The notes: a model not told the origin generated them from the letters alone. Positions 48,014-61,355 are shown, counted from the stretch's first letter. The stretch: 64,000 nucleotides of DNA from Galeopsis tetrahit (GCA_963675135.1 OY776124.1:3579001-3643000); one strand, 5' to 3'. Numbers and translations are program-made.

Positions 48014-51000
48014 AAATCCTGAGTTGGAACTGCAGAGGCTTGGGCCAACCGACTACAGTTTCGGTACTATGTGAACTGGTTCGAGTTAGGCGCCCATATA
48101 TTATTATTTTTTGTGAAACTTTATCTTTTGGTGTGAAATTAGAAACGATACGTGTACGTCTTAATTTTGATTTTTGCTTTACGGTTGATTGTGTTGGCCG
48201 TAGCGGTGGCTTGGCAATTTTATGGAATAATAATAATCAATGCACGATTATGAACTACTCCATAAATCATATTAATTTACTTATTCATAGTGAGGGAGGG
48301 GATTGGCGGTTAACGGGATATTATGGTTTCCCGGAATGGAATCATAGACATTTATCATGGTCTTTACTTAGGAATATTGCTAGTATGGATGATCTCCCGT
48401 GGATATGTATCGGGGATTTTAACGATATGTTTATGGCGACAAATAAGAGGGGTAGACACCCACACCCTCCACATCTCTTGCAAGGCTTCCGCAATGCAGT
48501 AAGTGACTGTAACCTATCTGATGTTCCTCTCATTGGGCATCAATTTACTTGGAGGAGGGGCAGAGATCCGTATACTGCTATTGAGGAGAGATTGGATAGG
48601 GCCATGGGAAATACGACTTGGCATTTCAGATTTCTGCAGGCAGAATTATTAAACTTGGTCGCCCCGATATCGGATCACAACCCATTATTACTGGATCCGA
48701 ACCCAACAGCTTGGCGTACTAGACATCGACTTTTACGTTTCGAAAATCGGTGGCTATCAGAACCAGATTTGGGAAGTGTAGTGAGAAAATGCTGGACAGG
48801 TTTTGGTAACCTGGATATCTCAAACAGGCTCACTGCAACAGGAGAAATTCTCGTGGATTGGGGCCGAAAAGCGGATACAAAATTCAGAACAGAGAAGAGG
48901 GCCCTTGAGAGGCAAGTGGAGAATGTTCAGGGAGACATGAGTTTGACTGGAATGGCTGCATATAGTGATGCGAGGAAGAATTTGGGGGCGTTGTTAAGGC
49001 AGGAGAAAATATATTGGCAACAAAGGGCGAAGTTACAGTGGTTGCGCGAAGGAGACCTTAACACAAAAATTTTCCACCAAGCTGCCTCTGCTAGGAAACG
49101 CCGAAACAAATTGAGCAAACTCAGAGCGGATACAGGTGAGTGGATCACATCGCAAGAAGGGATGTGTGATGTAGTGCGGGAGTATTTTGGATCTCTATTC
49201 CAATCAAACCACAGTAATCCGAATATACAGGGATTTATCGAGCCAGTACACTTTGCTATCTCGGATGCCCAAAATGCCGAACTCCTGAAGCCGTTTACAA
49301 AAGAAAAGTTATTCGACAGATGAAGGGGGAGAAATCACCAGGGCCTGATGGGTTCAATCCGTCGTTTTTTCAGCACCACTGGGATATGTTGGGTGATGAT
49401 CTGTTCAGGGAGGGAGTAGGCTGGCTTGACCGTGAGGAATTTCCTCATACACTCAGTGATACCACAGTTGTTCTTATACAAAAAACAGAGGATCCCCAAT
49501 CGATCCGTGACCTCCGCCCGATCTCCCTTTGTAATGTTACTTACAAATTAATCTCGAAGGTTCTCTGTAACAGATTAAAAGTTGTCCTACCAGGTATTGT
49601 GGATAAGGCTCAATCGACCTTTGTCTCGGGAAGGGTGATCCAAGATAATATCCTCATTGCCTTCGAAACTTTACATGCCATGAAAAATAGGAGGACGGGG
49701 TCGAGAGGAGATGTGGCGTTGAAGATCGATATAAGCAAGGCGTACGATAGGGTAGATTGGGATTTTCTGGACGCAATCCTTCAAAAATTAGGATTTGCTA
49801 ACAAATGGGTACGTTGGATGCTATTATGTGTTAAATCTGTTCGTTACTCAGTTCGCGTTAATGACGATATGGTGGGTCCAATTATTCCTAGAAGAGGACT
49901 GAGACAAGGAGACCCATTGTCCCCCTACTTATTTATTCTATGTTCAGAAGGGTTATCGCAAGCCCTCAATCGAGCGAGCCTGGATGGAATGTTGCACGGC
50001 TCTAAAATATGCCGAAATGCTCCTGCTATTACACACCTTTTATTTGCCGACGACAGCCTCATATTCTGCAAGGCTACTGAGGAGGAATGTAGACACATGT
50101 GACACATACTCGATGAGTATGAGAACTGCTCAGGCCAGGCCATAAACTATGTGAAATCCAGGGTGTTCTTTAGTCGAAATGTTGCTGAGGAAAGGAGGTC
50201 TGCAATCAGATAAATTTTGGGAGTTCACAACCAGATTAACACGGGCAGGTACCTTGGATTACCTTCGCTTATTGGGAGAAAGAAGAAAGAAATTTTTGCT
50301 TATGTGAAGGATAGATTGTGGGAGAAATTGCAAGGCTGGAGAAACAAAAAGATTTCTAAAGCGGGCAAGGAAGTTTTGATTAAAGCAATTGCTTAAGCCA
50401 TCCCGGCATACTGCATGACAACATTTTTACTCCCCTCGACATTACTTGATGAATTGCAAGTAATGGTCAATAAATTTTGGTGGAGCAATTCGACTGACGA
50501 CTCGAAGGGAGTGAATTGGATGCGATGGGAGAAACTTTGTGTACCGAAGGAGGAGGGGGGAAGGGGATTCAGGGACTTACACAAATTTAATGTTGCCATG
50601 CTAGGAAAAATGGGGTGGAGGCTCATCAAAGACCCGTATGCTCTTGTTTGTCAGGTCCTAAAGGCAATGTATTTTCCTAGGACAGATTTCCTTGATGCTC
50701 GACTTGGATGGTCGCCCAGCTTTACGTGGTCCAGTATTTATGCAAGCCAAGAACTCATCCGGGCAGGAGCGAAATGGAAAGTGGGCACTGGTGATTCTAT
50801 TAGGGTATGGTCATCCCCCAGGGTTAATGATACAGAAGGTTATTTAATTCAATCCGAATGTGTTCAAGGACTTGAAGATTTACGTGTAGCAGCTCTCTTT
50901 GACGCGGAGAATAGGAGGTGGGATGTGCCCTTATTACGAGAGCTTGTACCACTGGATGTTGACCAGGTCGTCAATACGGCACTGCCTCCAGCTGGGGCGA

Positions 51001-52034
51001 CAAATACACTCACATGGCATCCTGCTAGACGGGGGATTTATACGGTAAGATCTGCGTATCACCTGCTTATGAAATTGAACTCTAATCAAGAGCTCATAAT
51101 GGAGGGGGACTGGAAGCCAATATGGAGGGTGCAGGTACCTCCAAAGGTACGTGATTTTCTCTGGAGAGTGGGGAGAAATTGTCTTCCTACTAAGGTAAAT
51201 TTATTCTCCAAAAATATTGTCCAAGATACAGATTGTGTGTTATGCGAGGGAGGAACCGAAGAGTATTGACATTTATTTACGGCTTGTCATTATGCGAGAT
51301 CTTGTTGGGCGCAAGCAGGTCTACTAACCAAGTTAGACGATTGTTCGGCACAATCAAACAGCTTCGCCGAGCTGCTATTTAAAATGATAAATGGTCCTAT
51401 TGCAGATATAGCAGCAAGTTTCGGGATGGTTTTGTGGCAAATATGGAAAGAGAGGAATGCTAAATTGTGGAAATCTGACTGTAATCCGCCGAATGTGGTT
51501 GTTCACGAATCGGTGAGTCATTGGAGAGAATGGAAATCTGCTGCCAGTTGCCCCAAACCAGTAAGAACCGTTGTGGGTGGGGACATGCTGATTTGCGGGG
51601 CGTGGCATGCACCGGAACAGGGGACCCGAAAGTTTAATATCGACGCCGCCATTTTTAAGGACACCGGTTAAACAGGTTTGGGAATAGTAGCTCGGGGAGC
51701 GGATGCTTTGGTTGAATTATGTTGGTCAACTGTGGTACCAGGCTGCTTCACGGTGGAGGTTGGGGAAGCATTGGGGTTCTACGAAGCCCTTTCTTGGATC
51801 CATACTCATGGCTTATCCAATTGTGTTGTTGAAGGTGATGCGAAAATAGTGGTCGACGCTATAAACTCTAACGATAATATAGAATCTTGCTTCAGTGATT
51901 ATGTCTTTGCTTGTCGAGTTTTGATAGCTCAATTAGAGAATGTCAAGGTTAGTTTTGTCAAACGCAGTGCTGATATTGTGGCACACATCTTGGCTAGAGA
52001 ATCTCGTCATTTTAATAGCCCTCAAATTGGGTAG
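48010..52034 (+). pseudogene. LINE ORF2 (endonuclease, reverse transcriptase, RNase H), broken
   Basis: Domains in order: APE-type endonuclease with WNCRGLG, a CETL Glu, GDFN and SDHNP catalytic motifs; reverse transcriptase with KSPGPDGF, RPISLCNV, the first Asp in KIDISKAYDRVDW, RGLRQGDPLSPYLF and the LLFADDS active site; a zinc-binding zf-RVT-like region (LPTKVNLF, CVLC); and a C-terminal RNase H (NIDAAIF, EALGFYEAL, EGDAKIVV). Lesions: a frameshift at about 49320 between endonuclease and RT, then in one frame TGA 50100, TAA 50211, TAA 50394, TGA 51267 (probably a former Trp codon) and TAA 51669. Domain order and RNase H match a common plant L1 lineage. Confidence 0.92.
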
Positions 52035-52129
52035 ACCCTCCAAATTTTGTGGAAGGGCTAGCCACGTCTACTTGCACTTGCAATAATGAAATCTAAGACG
52101 ATTTGGATTTAAAAAAAAATTGATTGATT

Positions 52130-53077
52130 TATTATATATTCCCACTCTTAACCCAGTTAAAAAAATATATTGCATATATGCACTTTAATAAACTCAGTTG
52201 AAAAAATATATTGCATGTATGCACTTTAATAAAAGTTTACAAGATTACTATCCAAATTCTACCCCTTACATATATTTACATTATATTTAGTGGGAGCATT
52301 AAACTAAAAGCACATTGTCATTGGTCATTCATCCATAGTAAGATAAAATCCATTTAATTGGCTTCCTATCAAAATCAACCGCTGTCATTTATAATTAACC
52401 TTATTAATTAAAGAAACATTTTTAATTTAAAAACAGAGATTACATTTGGAAAAGTCAAACTAAAATTAGGTACACAACAACTTATTAACCTGAAATTGGC
52501 CAATTAAATCCCGTTTGAATGGTGATATAAATTATGAAAATTAATCCCTTTATTTACATTTATATAAATTTAGAGATATGCCTATGATAAAATAATGAAT
52601 AAATATATTATGTTGTTTTTTATTAAAAAATAATAATGAATGAAAGCATGCACATAAAGATGAAGTGGCACAATTTTTTTTTTTTTTTTTTGTCTTATCT
52701 CTCTTTAAATTAATTCATCATAAATTTATACTTAGTAATTAAGTGGAAAAATCCATATACTATGTGCTATAAATTTTTAAGAAAAATCATGTTATAAATT
52801 TATATAAATTTAATTTGTTAATATGGGTCGAACTGTTATATTCTCAGATTTTAAATTATAAAAGGTAGTCTGGTACAAATGCTTAAAGAGAAATGCAATA
52901 TACACTAGACTACTTAAACTTGAAATTGGACATTTATACAGTAGAGGAGCCCATGTGTCATACTGATTCACGGTGAAACGAAACATAATTTGGACATATA
53001 TATCGTTTTAACACTTTAAAAGTGATAGATGTATTAATTTGTGAATGGACTCACACAAATCGAGATCTTTGCATATA
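52130..53077. other. Intergenic region right of the LINE
   Basis: AT-rich, with a near-duplicate of about 55 bp (GTTGAAAAAATATATTGCAT) near 52156-52230. No gene seen. Confidence 0.5.
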
Positions 53078-56000
53078 CTCCCTCCTATTCAAAATATATG
53101 TCATCCTAAGCTCATGCACACATATTAAGAAAATAAATCAATTCTCAGGTTACCCTTAATAAATGCTTAAAATTTTCATTAAAAAAAAATACATGTATGT
53201 AAATATTTATTGATCTTAAGGGTAAATTTGGAATAAATGCAATTAATTTACATTGAAAAGTGCAAAACGACTTATATTTTGCAAAGAAAACGAAAGGTCA
53301 AAACGACTTATATTTTAAGCCAAATACTTGTATGCATGCGAGTGCATAGTGCATACCTCCTCAATTTTTTTTTTTTAATTCAAATTATCTGCACCCATTC
53401 ATTTAATTAGTTCACCTCCCAAATTATTTTTTACTATAATTATCTGCACTTACACATTTAATGAGTTCACCCCGAATTTTTTTTTACCACAGTTATTTGT
53501 ACTCGCTCATTTTATGAGTTCACCCCCAAATCTTTTTTTACCACGGTTATATGTACTCGCTCATTTTATGTGTTCACCCCCAAATCATTTTTTTACCACG
53601 GTTATCTGCACCCGCTCATTTTATGAGTTCACTCCCAAATTATTATTTTATCACGATTATCTGTACCCACTCATTTTATGAGTTCACCCCAAAATAATTT
53701 TTAAAAAATAATCACATTTAAAAAACATTATATTATCTTCTTATTAATTTACACAAAATATAATAAAATAAACTCTAATTTATATATTTACAATATACAG
53801 ACGAGTTATTGTCGAGTCACCGTCGATTCACCACCAAGTCACCCATACTTTTTTTTTAAAATTGTAAAAATATAATTAATAAAAAACTATCGAAATTAGC
53901 CACAAATCTCGATTGTTTTATTTTTTATTTTTTTCCCTCCTCTTTTCCTTTTTTCTTGCCATTTTCAATTCTTTTTTTCAAATTTTTTATTTCTTCGTTT
54001 TTTTTTCTTTTACTTTTTTTTTTCTGCCTTTCTTTTTCATTTTTTTCATGTGTATTTTTTTAATCTTAATACAAAATAATATTATATGTATGATTTTATT
54101 ATAGTCGGTCGGCGGTGCACCTAAATTTCAATTTTAATTTGATGAGTAAATAACCTGGTGATAATCCATGTCGGTCGGTGGGTGACCCAGCCACCACCAT
54201 ATCCGACCACCCCTTCGACGGCGGCGCTTCCGTCCAGGCCGCTTAAGCCCGAGACCCCTCCTTAAATCGTAATCATGTTTTTTCAATTCCATGACAATCG
54301 ACATCATCTTCCATCTCGGCCACGATCCATGGCGGTCAAAAACCTCTGCTCATTTCGACCACCGACGCGACTGCTTCGATCAATCTCCTTTGTGTTCGCG
54401 ATCTAGGAGCTTCTCCGGCATCAATGACACTCGCCTGCAACACTCACTTCGCTCTCGTTGTTCATATTTGTCCAAATTGAAGCTACATTGCTTCATCTTC
54501 TTCACCATGCTCCTGCGCAGCCTCTTCCTCCGGTTGACGACGGTCCGACGGAGGACTGTGAGTATGTTGTCGATGGAGCTCTGATCAGTCGGCACTCGGA
54601 GCCGATGAGCTTGTCGATGAAATCTCAGGCGGCGACTGCTGACCTAGGGTGCCCTTCTATTTGGATAGGGTTCTCTTCAATTGGGCTTGGTAATGTGCAC
54701 CCCCTATTTTCTTCAGTACACCCCGGTCTGCACTCCCTCCACTTTTTTTATGGTATTATTGTTAGTGTTATTGGTATTACTAGTTATTGATTGTGGTATT
54801 ACTGTTAATACACTATTGAATTAATATTAATGATTATTGATTACGGTATTATTGATTATTAATTGTGGTATTACTGGTTATTGTTTGTGGTATTACTGAT
54901 TGTGTGGAATTATTTATTATTAATTAAGGCATTACTTATTATTATTATTGTTTATGGTATTATATATTATTGTTTATGGTATTACTGATAATTATTTTTG
55001 GTATTACTAAATATAATTTGATTTGTGAAATTATTTGTTATTGTATAAGATATTAATGATCAATGTTTATGGTATTACTAATTACTGTTCAATCCTTCAT
55101 TGTATTACTGATAATTATTTTTTGGTGTTACTTTATATAATTAGATGTGTGAAATTATTTGTTATTGTATAAAATTTTACTAATTAATATTAATGGTATT
55201 ACAGATTACTGTTCGTGGTATTACTAATCATTGTTCTTCGTATTATTGAATATAATTAGATGTGTGCAATTATTTGTTATTGTATAAGATATTACTGATT
55301 ATTATTAATGGTATTACTGATTATGATTTATGGTATTACTGGTTATTACTTAATGTACTAGCGACTATAATAAAATTATACATATAATATTATTTTATAT
55401 AAAAAAAATTAAAAATACTAAACAAAAAAAAAAGAAAAAAAAAGCAGGAAAAAAAATGAAGAAATAAAAAGTTTGAAATAAAAACTGAAAAATTTAAAAA
55501 AAAAATTGAAAAAGAAAAAAAATTGAGATTTGTGACTAATTTCGATAGTTTATTTTAATTATGTTTTTACGATTTTATTTTTAAAAATATGGGTGATTTA
55601 GTGGTGAATCGACGATAACTCGGCTGCTGTAAATGTATAAATTAAGGTTGATTTTATTATATTTTGTGTAAATCAATAAAAAGATAATATAGTTTTTTAA
55701 ATATAATTATTTTTAAAAAAAAATATTTGGGGGTGAACTCATAAAATGAGCGGTGCAGGGGTGAACTCATAAAGTGAGTGGGTGCAGATAATTGTAGTAT
55801 AAATATAATTTGGGGGGTGAACTCATAAAATGAGCGAGTGCAGATAATTATGGTAAAAAAATAATTTGGGGGTGAACTCATAAAATGAGCGTGTGTAATT
55901 GTAAAAAAATGATTTGGGGGTAAATTCATAAAATGAATGGGTGCAGATTACTGTAATAAAAATATGATTTAAGAGTGAACTCATTAAATTAGTGGGTATA

Positions 56001-56094
56001 GATAAAATATAAATTAAAAATTAAAATTAAAACTAGGGGTATAGTGCATACGGTCACACAAGTGTTACCCATATTTTAATTAAATAGGAGGGAG
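53078..56094. mobile_element. Stowaway-type MITE split by a Pack-MULE-like insertion
   Basis: The left part starts CTCCCTCCTATTCAAAATAT at 53078 after TA; the right end AAATAGGAGGGAG at 56094 is followed by TA. Removing 53319-56070 plus one 9-bp duplication rejoins a normal MITE of about 256 bp with matching ends. Confidence 0.8.
53319..56070. mobile_element. Pack-MULE-like element, copy 2
   Basis: Same family and orientation as 32696-36083, but without the hAT insert. Starts GCCAAATACTTGTATGCATG and ends CAAGTGTTACCC. ATATTTTAA flanks both sides perfectly (53310-53318, 56071-56079). Subterminal GTGAACTCATAAAATGAG arrays lie at 53390-53690 (inverted) and 55725-55990. The GC-rich centre (about 54180-54760) matches copy 1 with indels that break its frame. 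Confidence 0.88.
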
Positions 56095-56096
56095 TA

Positions 56097-57501
56097 TTTA
56101 TCATTTTTAATTGAGATGAACGAAAAACAAGAAACTGAATCTTGTGGTATATTCGAATATTGCCCCTTCGTTTATATATCTTGAATGAATATAGATTTTC
56201 CGTGAGAATATACTTTTTTAAACAATTAACTATATATTATAACTATTTTTTTTTTGTATTCTCTTATATATTATTCTAACAAATTTTAATGTATAAGAAA
56301 AGAAGTGATCACAACAAAAATATATACTGTAGTTTACAAAGAAAACAAAATACAGAATTTATCATAAATATGTGTAATCTAATCAAATACTTCTATTAAG
56401 TTTAAACCACACAGAAAATTTACAACATGAACAAAATTAAAAAAGATTTAACTTTTTGCTTTATTTAACCTTTTTCTTTTTAAGTTTGTTTGGATATAAT
56501 TATTTTTTAATAGCTAGTGGAATCACACGTGCTCCATTTTTCCAAAAGTTGCGAATGCAACCGCTACTTCAATTTAGGCCACGGAATTTAACAATGTATA
56601 AATAAATATTTTTTGGCAAAATATTATATAAATCTATTTGGATTGTTTAGGAGATTCATTTGAATCTAATGAATCGATTTACGAGGATGGACGGTTTAAC
56701 TCGTGAAAATCGGCCGGACTTGGCCGTTGTAACCACCATCTAAGACATGTAGTATGGTGGTTATTTTGGAATTTGAAATGAAATACGAAAAAGATGGCTA
56801 TCTAGAATCTGGATAGTCGGAATCTCTATTTAAAAAAAGTGATTTTATCGTAAAACACGATAGTTAAAATGTAATATTCAGTCGTAGGTATATTTGACAT
56901 TTTATATAGGGTATGTGCATGGTGAACTTTCAAATTTTTGAATATACAGATTTTAAACGTTAAGTGTCACCCAATGAAATAGAAATAAATAAGGTGATTA
57001 GAAAAATTGTATTAGACAATCTCATATATAAAACAAATTCAAGTTACTAATTTTATACTATAATTCATTGGTTAATTTAATTATGAAGTCTCGCTTTTTT
57101 CACATTATAAAAGGTAAATATTATTAAAATATTAAATTAAAGTTTTGTTTAAAGTATGAAACAGACTCATACAAGGTTTTTCACATTTTCATGTGCAATA
57201 TTGTGTAGTTACAATATTCCGAAAATGGTTAATTACAAATTAAATCACTATTTATCGTTTAAGTTCAATTTAATCTAAACTTTTTAATATTTACAAATAA
57301 ATCACCAATTTTAAATATTATGATAATTTAGACTTTTTGTCAATCTAATTTTTGTCCAAATTTGTCACTACTTTTCTCAAACAAACACATTATTTTATCT
57401 TAATTTTCTCAATTGACTAATAAAGAAACAATTGAATGAGAGATAGAGGGAATATTGAATTAATTATATTTTTATAAGCATCATCAAAACACACACATTA
57501 G
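56097..57501. other. Intergenic region
   Basis: AT-rich, no recognisable gene or element border. Confidence 0.5.
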
Positions 57502-57778
57502 TCCCTCCGTCCCATTATTATTTAAACATTTATCAAAAACATTCCTTTCACTATTAATTGAATTTTTTTTTATTTGGAAAAATGAACTATTTTACTCCTT
57601 TAAAATAATTATTCAAACATCTTTTATTTAAACCACATGTTATTACTTTTCACACTTTAACGAAATATTTTATTTTCAATATTAAAGTTGAATTATTCAT
57701 TATATTCCTTCTAAAAATCACTTTAACACTTTTAGTACTAATAAACAATTCTTACATTAAAAGTCGAACGGAAGGAGA
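57502..57778. mobile_element. Stowaway-type MITE
   Basis: Begins TCCCTCCGTCCCATTATTAT after TA and ends with a degenerate complement (TCGAACGGAAGGAGA). Right border approximate. Confidence 0.55.
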
Positions 57779-57904
57779 TTGTACTTTTTTATACTGTACT
57801 TAAGTACGAAGTAATAGAGTAACCCCATTACCCCACCCCCACACACACCCCTCGACTTGTTTTAATTATTAATTAGAAATGGAGAAAAAGTGAAGTGATA
57901 TGTG

Positions 57905-59019
57905 TATATATAAAGGGATGAGTACTAGTAATGAAATTAATTTGGTGTTTCAAACAAAGTTGTGAGCAAAAGAAAGAGCCATTTCTTCGTAGGCAGCAAG
58001 GTTTGTACATGTACACTTTCTTCATTCACAAAAATAATATTTCACGTATAATATTAACACAAATTAGAATAGTGATTACAAGTCGAAATTGAGTCGGACG
58101 AATCTTTTCGAAAGACTATAACAACACACATTTTCTCTTATTGTAACACAAGCTTGAGAGCGAATTTTTCTGTTTGTCTTTACGTAATTTTTGTGAACAG
58201 ATCAATTTAACCCGATTTCGATTCACAATTTTTTCTATTTTTTTCTAAAATAGATGAATATTGCCCGCGTAACATATTAAGTTCTTCTCTCCTGCTTACA
58301 CAAAAATGATTCTTTTATCCATTTTCAAATTACAATCATTTTCTTTCCCCAACTCTTTTTTTTTTTTTCTTTTTTCTTTTTTTCCTTTTTTCCGTTTCCT
58401 TTTTAAGTTCAAATCTTTGTTAAAGAAAGGCAAATCTATGGAGAGCTCTCAATCGGCAATTTAAAAAGTAGGAAAGTTGATTATTGCATGACTAGTCATT
58501 TATATTTTAAAAAAGTGAATTCCTTTATTAAATTTGTGTGACACCGTCTCACAGATTTTTTTTGTGAGATGGATTTCTTTTTACTCATATTTCAAAATTT
58601 TGGATTGAGCAACTTTTTTTTTTCGATATTCTGTTTGTCAAAATGCGACCAAGTATATTTTTTCACCATACTAAAAAGTGATAATATTTAAATAAAAAGT
58701 GATAATGTTTCTAATAGAAGTACCATCACTTTTTACTTAAACATTATCACTTTTTATCATGTTAAGAAAGACTAGTCTCACAAAATGAGATATGTGAGAC
58801 GTTCTAAACCAATACCTGCTCAATTAATTATGATCACAAGTTTCTTATCTGGGTCACAAAGTAGAATGTGATATTTTTTTTAATATACAGACATTACAAT
58901 ATATATATATATATGTTCACTTTCTTACTAACTTATTTAATAATTAGGTGATCTGCAGGAGACAAAATTAAAGAAATACAATTTGCAGTTCACAAATTCA
59001 GCTAAGCGATACCTGTGCT
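57905..59019 (+). promoter_or_regulatory. Possible promoter and leader exons of the MATE gene
   Basis: A good TATA box (TATATAAAGG, 57905-57914) is followed by a purine-rich stretch ending AGGCAGCAAG|GTTTGT at 58000. A second exon-like piece runs 58959-59019 between CTGCAG and a GTGAGT donor. An acceptor TTGCAACAG at 62668 could join these to the MATE coding exon. Long leader introns would fit, but this is inference; they may instead belong to another, undetected transcript. Confidence 0.4.
58525..58800. repeat. Inverted repeat with GTCTCAC ends
   Basis: GACACCGTCTCACAGATTTT at the left and ATGTGAGACGTTCT at the right, with an internal inverted repeat of AAAAAGTGATAATGTTT. Resembles a MITE, class not assigned. 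It lies in the possible first leader intron of the MATE gene. Confidence 0.55.
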
Positions 59020-59056
59020 GTGAGTACATTTTCATATGCCCATCTCCAATATATTT

Positions 59057-59302
59057 GGGTTGGTCTGCTATGGACTCGAGTGCATGTTGTGCACCCTAGT
59101 CTATGTTGCACTTTTCAGTTTACTGATTTATACTTTTTGGTAAATGGTGTTGCACTTTTCAATTATTAAACTGTATAATAATATTTTTAAGTAATAATTT
59201 AAAAGTGCAACACCATTACCAAAACGTGTAAGTCAGTAAAATTGAAAAGTGCACATGGACTAGGGTGCACAACATGCACTCGAGTGCATACTAGACTTTA
59301 CC
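59057..59302. mobile_element. Palindromic MULE-type MITE, copy 2
   Basis: Same family as 36723-36923, 246 bp, flanked by the perfect 9-bp word AATATATTT (59048-59056, 59303-59311). It sits 38 bp after the putative second leader exon of the MATE gene. Confidence 0.88.
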
Positions 59303-59311
59303 AATATATTT

Positions 59312-60569
59312 TTTCATTTGTACGTTATCAGTCGAGTCGAGTTGAAATAATTAAGGAACAGAGAATATGAGTGGCTAATCGTTGTGCATGTCTGTTTCCT
59401 TTTTTAGAAAATATATTATGCCACACTTATTTTATCACTTTTTTTTACTTTATCTACTAGTAATACTTGTTAATTATATCAACTATTGTCATATTTAGTT
59501 TTAATTATATCAACTATATATATACTGTGATATTTAATTGTTCACGTACATTTAATTAAAAAAGAGAGAAATGATGAGTGAATGATTGATTGAGGGTAAT
59601 GGGAGATGAGTAATCACTAATTAGTTACGTTATGGTAGCCCAATAAGACAACATGCATGCTAGAACACTATACCTTCCATATATAAAATTATTTTTATTT
59701 TTATTTTACTATACAAAATAACAAATTTTGCCTTGGATCGAAAGATAATTTAATTTAATGTGTATTATATTTGGGTAGAATTATTATCATGTAATATACA
59801 TACTGTACGATGAAAACTTGTTTTAAGTATGAGACTGTCTCATGGAGTATAATTTTTTTTTCTTCTGATCTCTCTCAAGACTTTGACAAGTAATTTACTT
59901 TAGAAGTTCATTTATTTTTCTCTTTTTCATAATTTTTTTACAAAATGTATCAAATTAAATTATCAAGAGTTGTACATTCCCCATCTTCAATTCATTAGTT
60001 ATGTTAAAAATTAATATACAAGAATTAATTACTCGTTTCTTTTACAAGTTTAGACTTTAACATGAGACAAAAAAAAAAAAAAAAAAAAATCAGTTAACAT
60101 AACAATATAATTCTTATCTCAGCTAGGTAAAAACTTGTCTCAATTAGAACAATGAATTCAGTAAAGGGATTGATTGTTTTCATTCAAATTAGATAAAAAC
60201 AAAAAATCATTTTTTTATGAAATAGGTAGGAAACGTACTTTTCTTATGGGGAAGGGCATGGATCTCATCTCACTGCCATTTTTACAATTATTTGCATTTT
60301 ATTATAATACATATTTGTACACTTATTAGACCTATAGGAAGTACAAATATACACTTTTTTTTCTACTAATTAAACGAATCAATTTGAAATTGCTTGCAAT
60401 TAAGGATAAGGTGGCACTTGATTGTAAATTTTTAAATATGAATAATAATGAAAACGAATATAAAATAATTATAGATGTTAATGAGAACAAAAGACCATTA
60501 ATAACCTTACTTCATCTATTATTAAATAAGATAATCATTACTTATTGGACTAATAATCATTTTTAAGGA
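59312..60569. other. Intergenic or leader-intron sequence
   Basis: AT-rich with poly(A) runs near 60070-60090. The small open frame at 60384-60566 shows no domain. No gene called. Confidence 0.45.
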
Positions 60570-61355
60570 AGAGGATCCCTCTAGCTAGGATCATTGGATC
60601 ATACATACCCGTGTGAAGGTGATTGTGTGCATGATCCAGTGACCCCCTTTTTTGCACAAAACTTTCATGTATAAGAGGAAAGATGATCATTGGATCACAC
60701 ACTCACACAGATGTGTGTGTAAGTGTATGTGTATGATTCCATGACTCCTTCCGCACAAGACTCTACTGTATATAAAAGGGAGGAGGACCATTGGATCATA
60801 CACACTCGTACATAGGTGTATGCATGTGCATGATTCAATGACCCCCTTCTCCACATGATTCTCCTGTACAGGAGAAAAGATGATAATTAAATCACATGTA
60901 CCCTTACATAGATGTGTGTGTGCGTGCATGATCCAATAACCCCTTCCGCACAATGACTTTGTTGTATAGGAGGGAGAAGGGCCATTGGATCAAACATACT
61001 CGAACGCATGTGTCACTATAGAAAAATTGACTTTAATTTAATTAATTACAGAAATTCTTTCATTATAGTTTTTTTTTAACTACAAGTCATTAATGATAGA
61101 AATTGAATTTTAGTGACAAATTTTGTCTCTAAAGACTTTTAGGTAAAGAAGCAATAACAAGAGTACTTTGTCACTAAAAATCTATTTTCTTGTAGTGTTT
61201 GTGTATATATGTGCATGATCCAATGACCCCATTTTTTGCACATGACTTTGAGGTATAGGAGTGAGGAGAATCATTAGATCATACACTCATATAGAGATGT
61301 GTGTATGTGCATGATTTAATGACACTTTTCTGCACAGAACCCTTCTATATAATGT
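60570..61355. repeat. Minisatellite of about 100 bp, split by a CACTA-type MITE
   Basis: About six diverged units, each with CATTGGATCATACACAC, TGTGTGTATGTGCATGATCC and AATGACCCCCTTC, at spacings of roughly 92-105 bp from about 60590. The array is interrupted at 61014-61197 by a small MITE. Confidence 0.8.
61014..61197. mobile_element. Small CACTA-type MITE, copy 2 of 3
   Basis: CACTATAGAAAAATTGAC at the left and TTTTCTTGTAGTG at the right, related to 10915-11114, inserted within the minisatellite. Confidence 0.75.

Larger units (their letters stand above)
46722..52119 (+). mobile_element. L1-type LINE, near full length but decayed
   Basis: A two-ORF non-LTR retrotransposon of about 5.4 kb with a short A9 tail at 52111-52119. 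TGATTGATT flanks it on both sides (46713-46721, 52121-52129), fitting target-primed insertion. ORF1 carries a DUF4283-like region and a CCHC knuckle; ORF2 carries endonuclease, reverse transcriptase, a zinc-binding region and RNase H. Two frameshifts and five stops show it is no longer active. Confidence 0.92.

Noticed and set aside
48010..52034. Functional reverse transcriptase host gene
   Set aside because: Clear LINE ORF2 with five in-frame stops and a frameshift.
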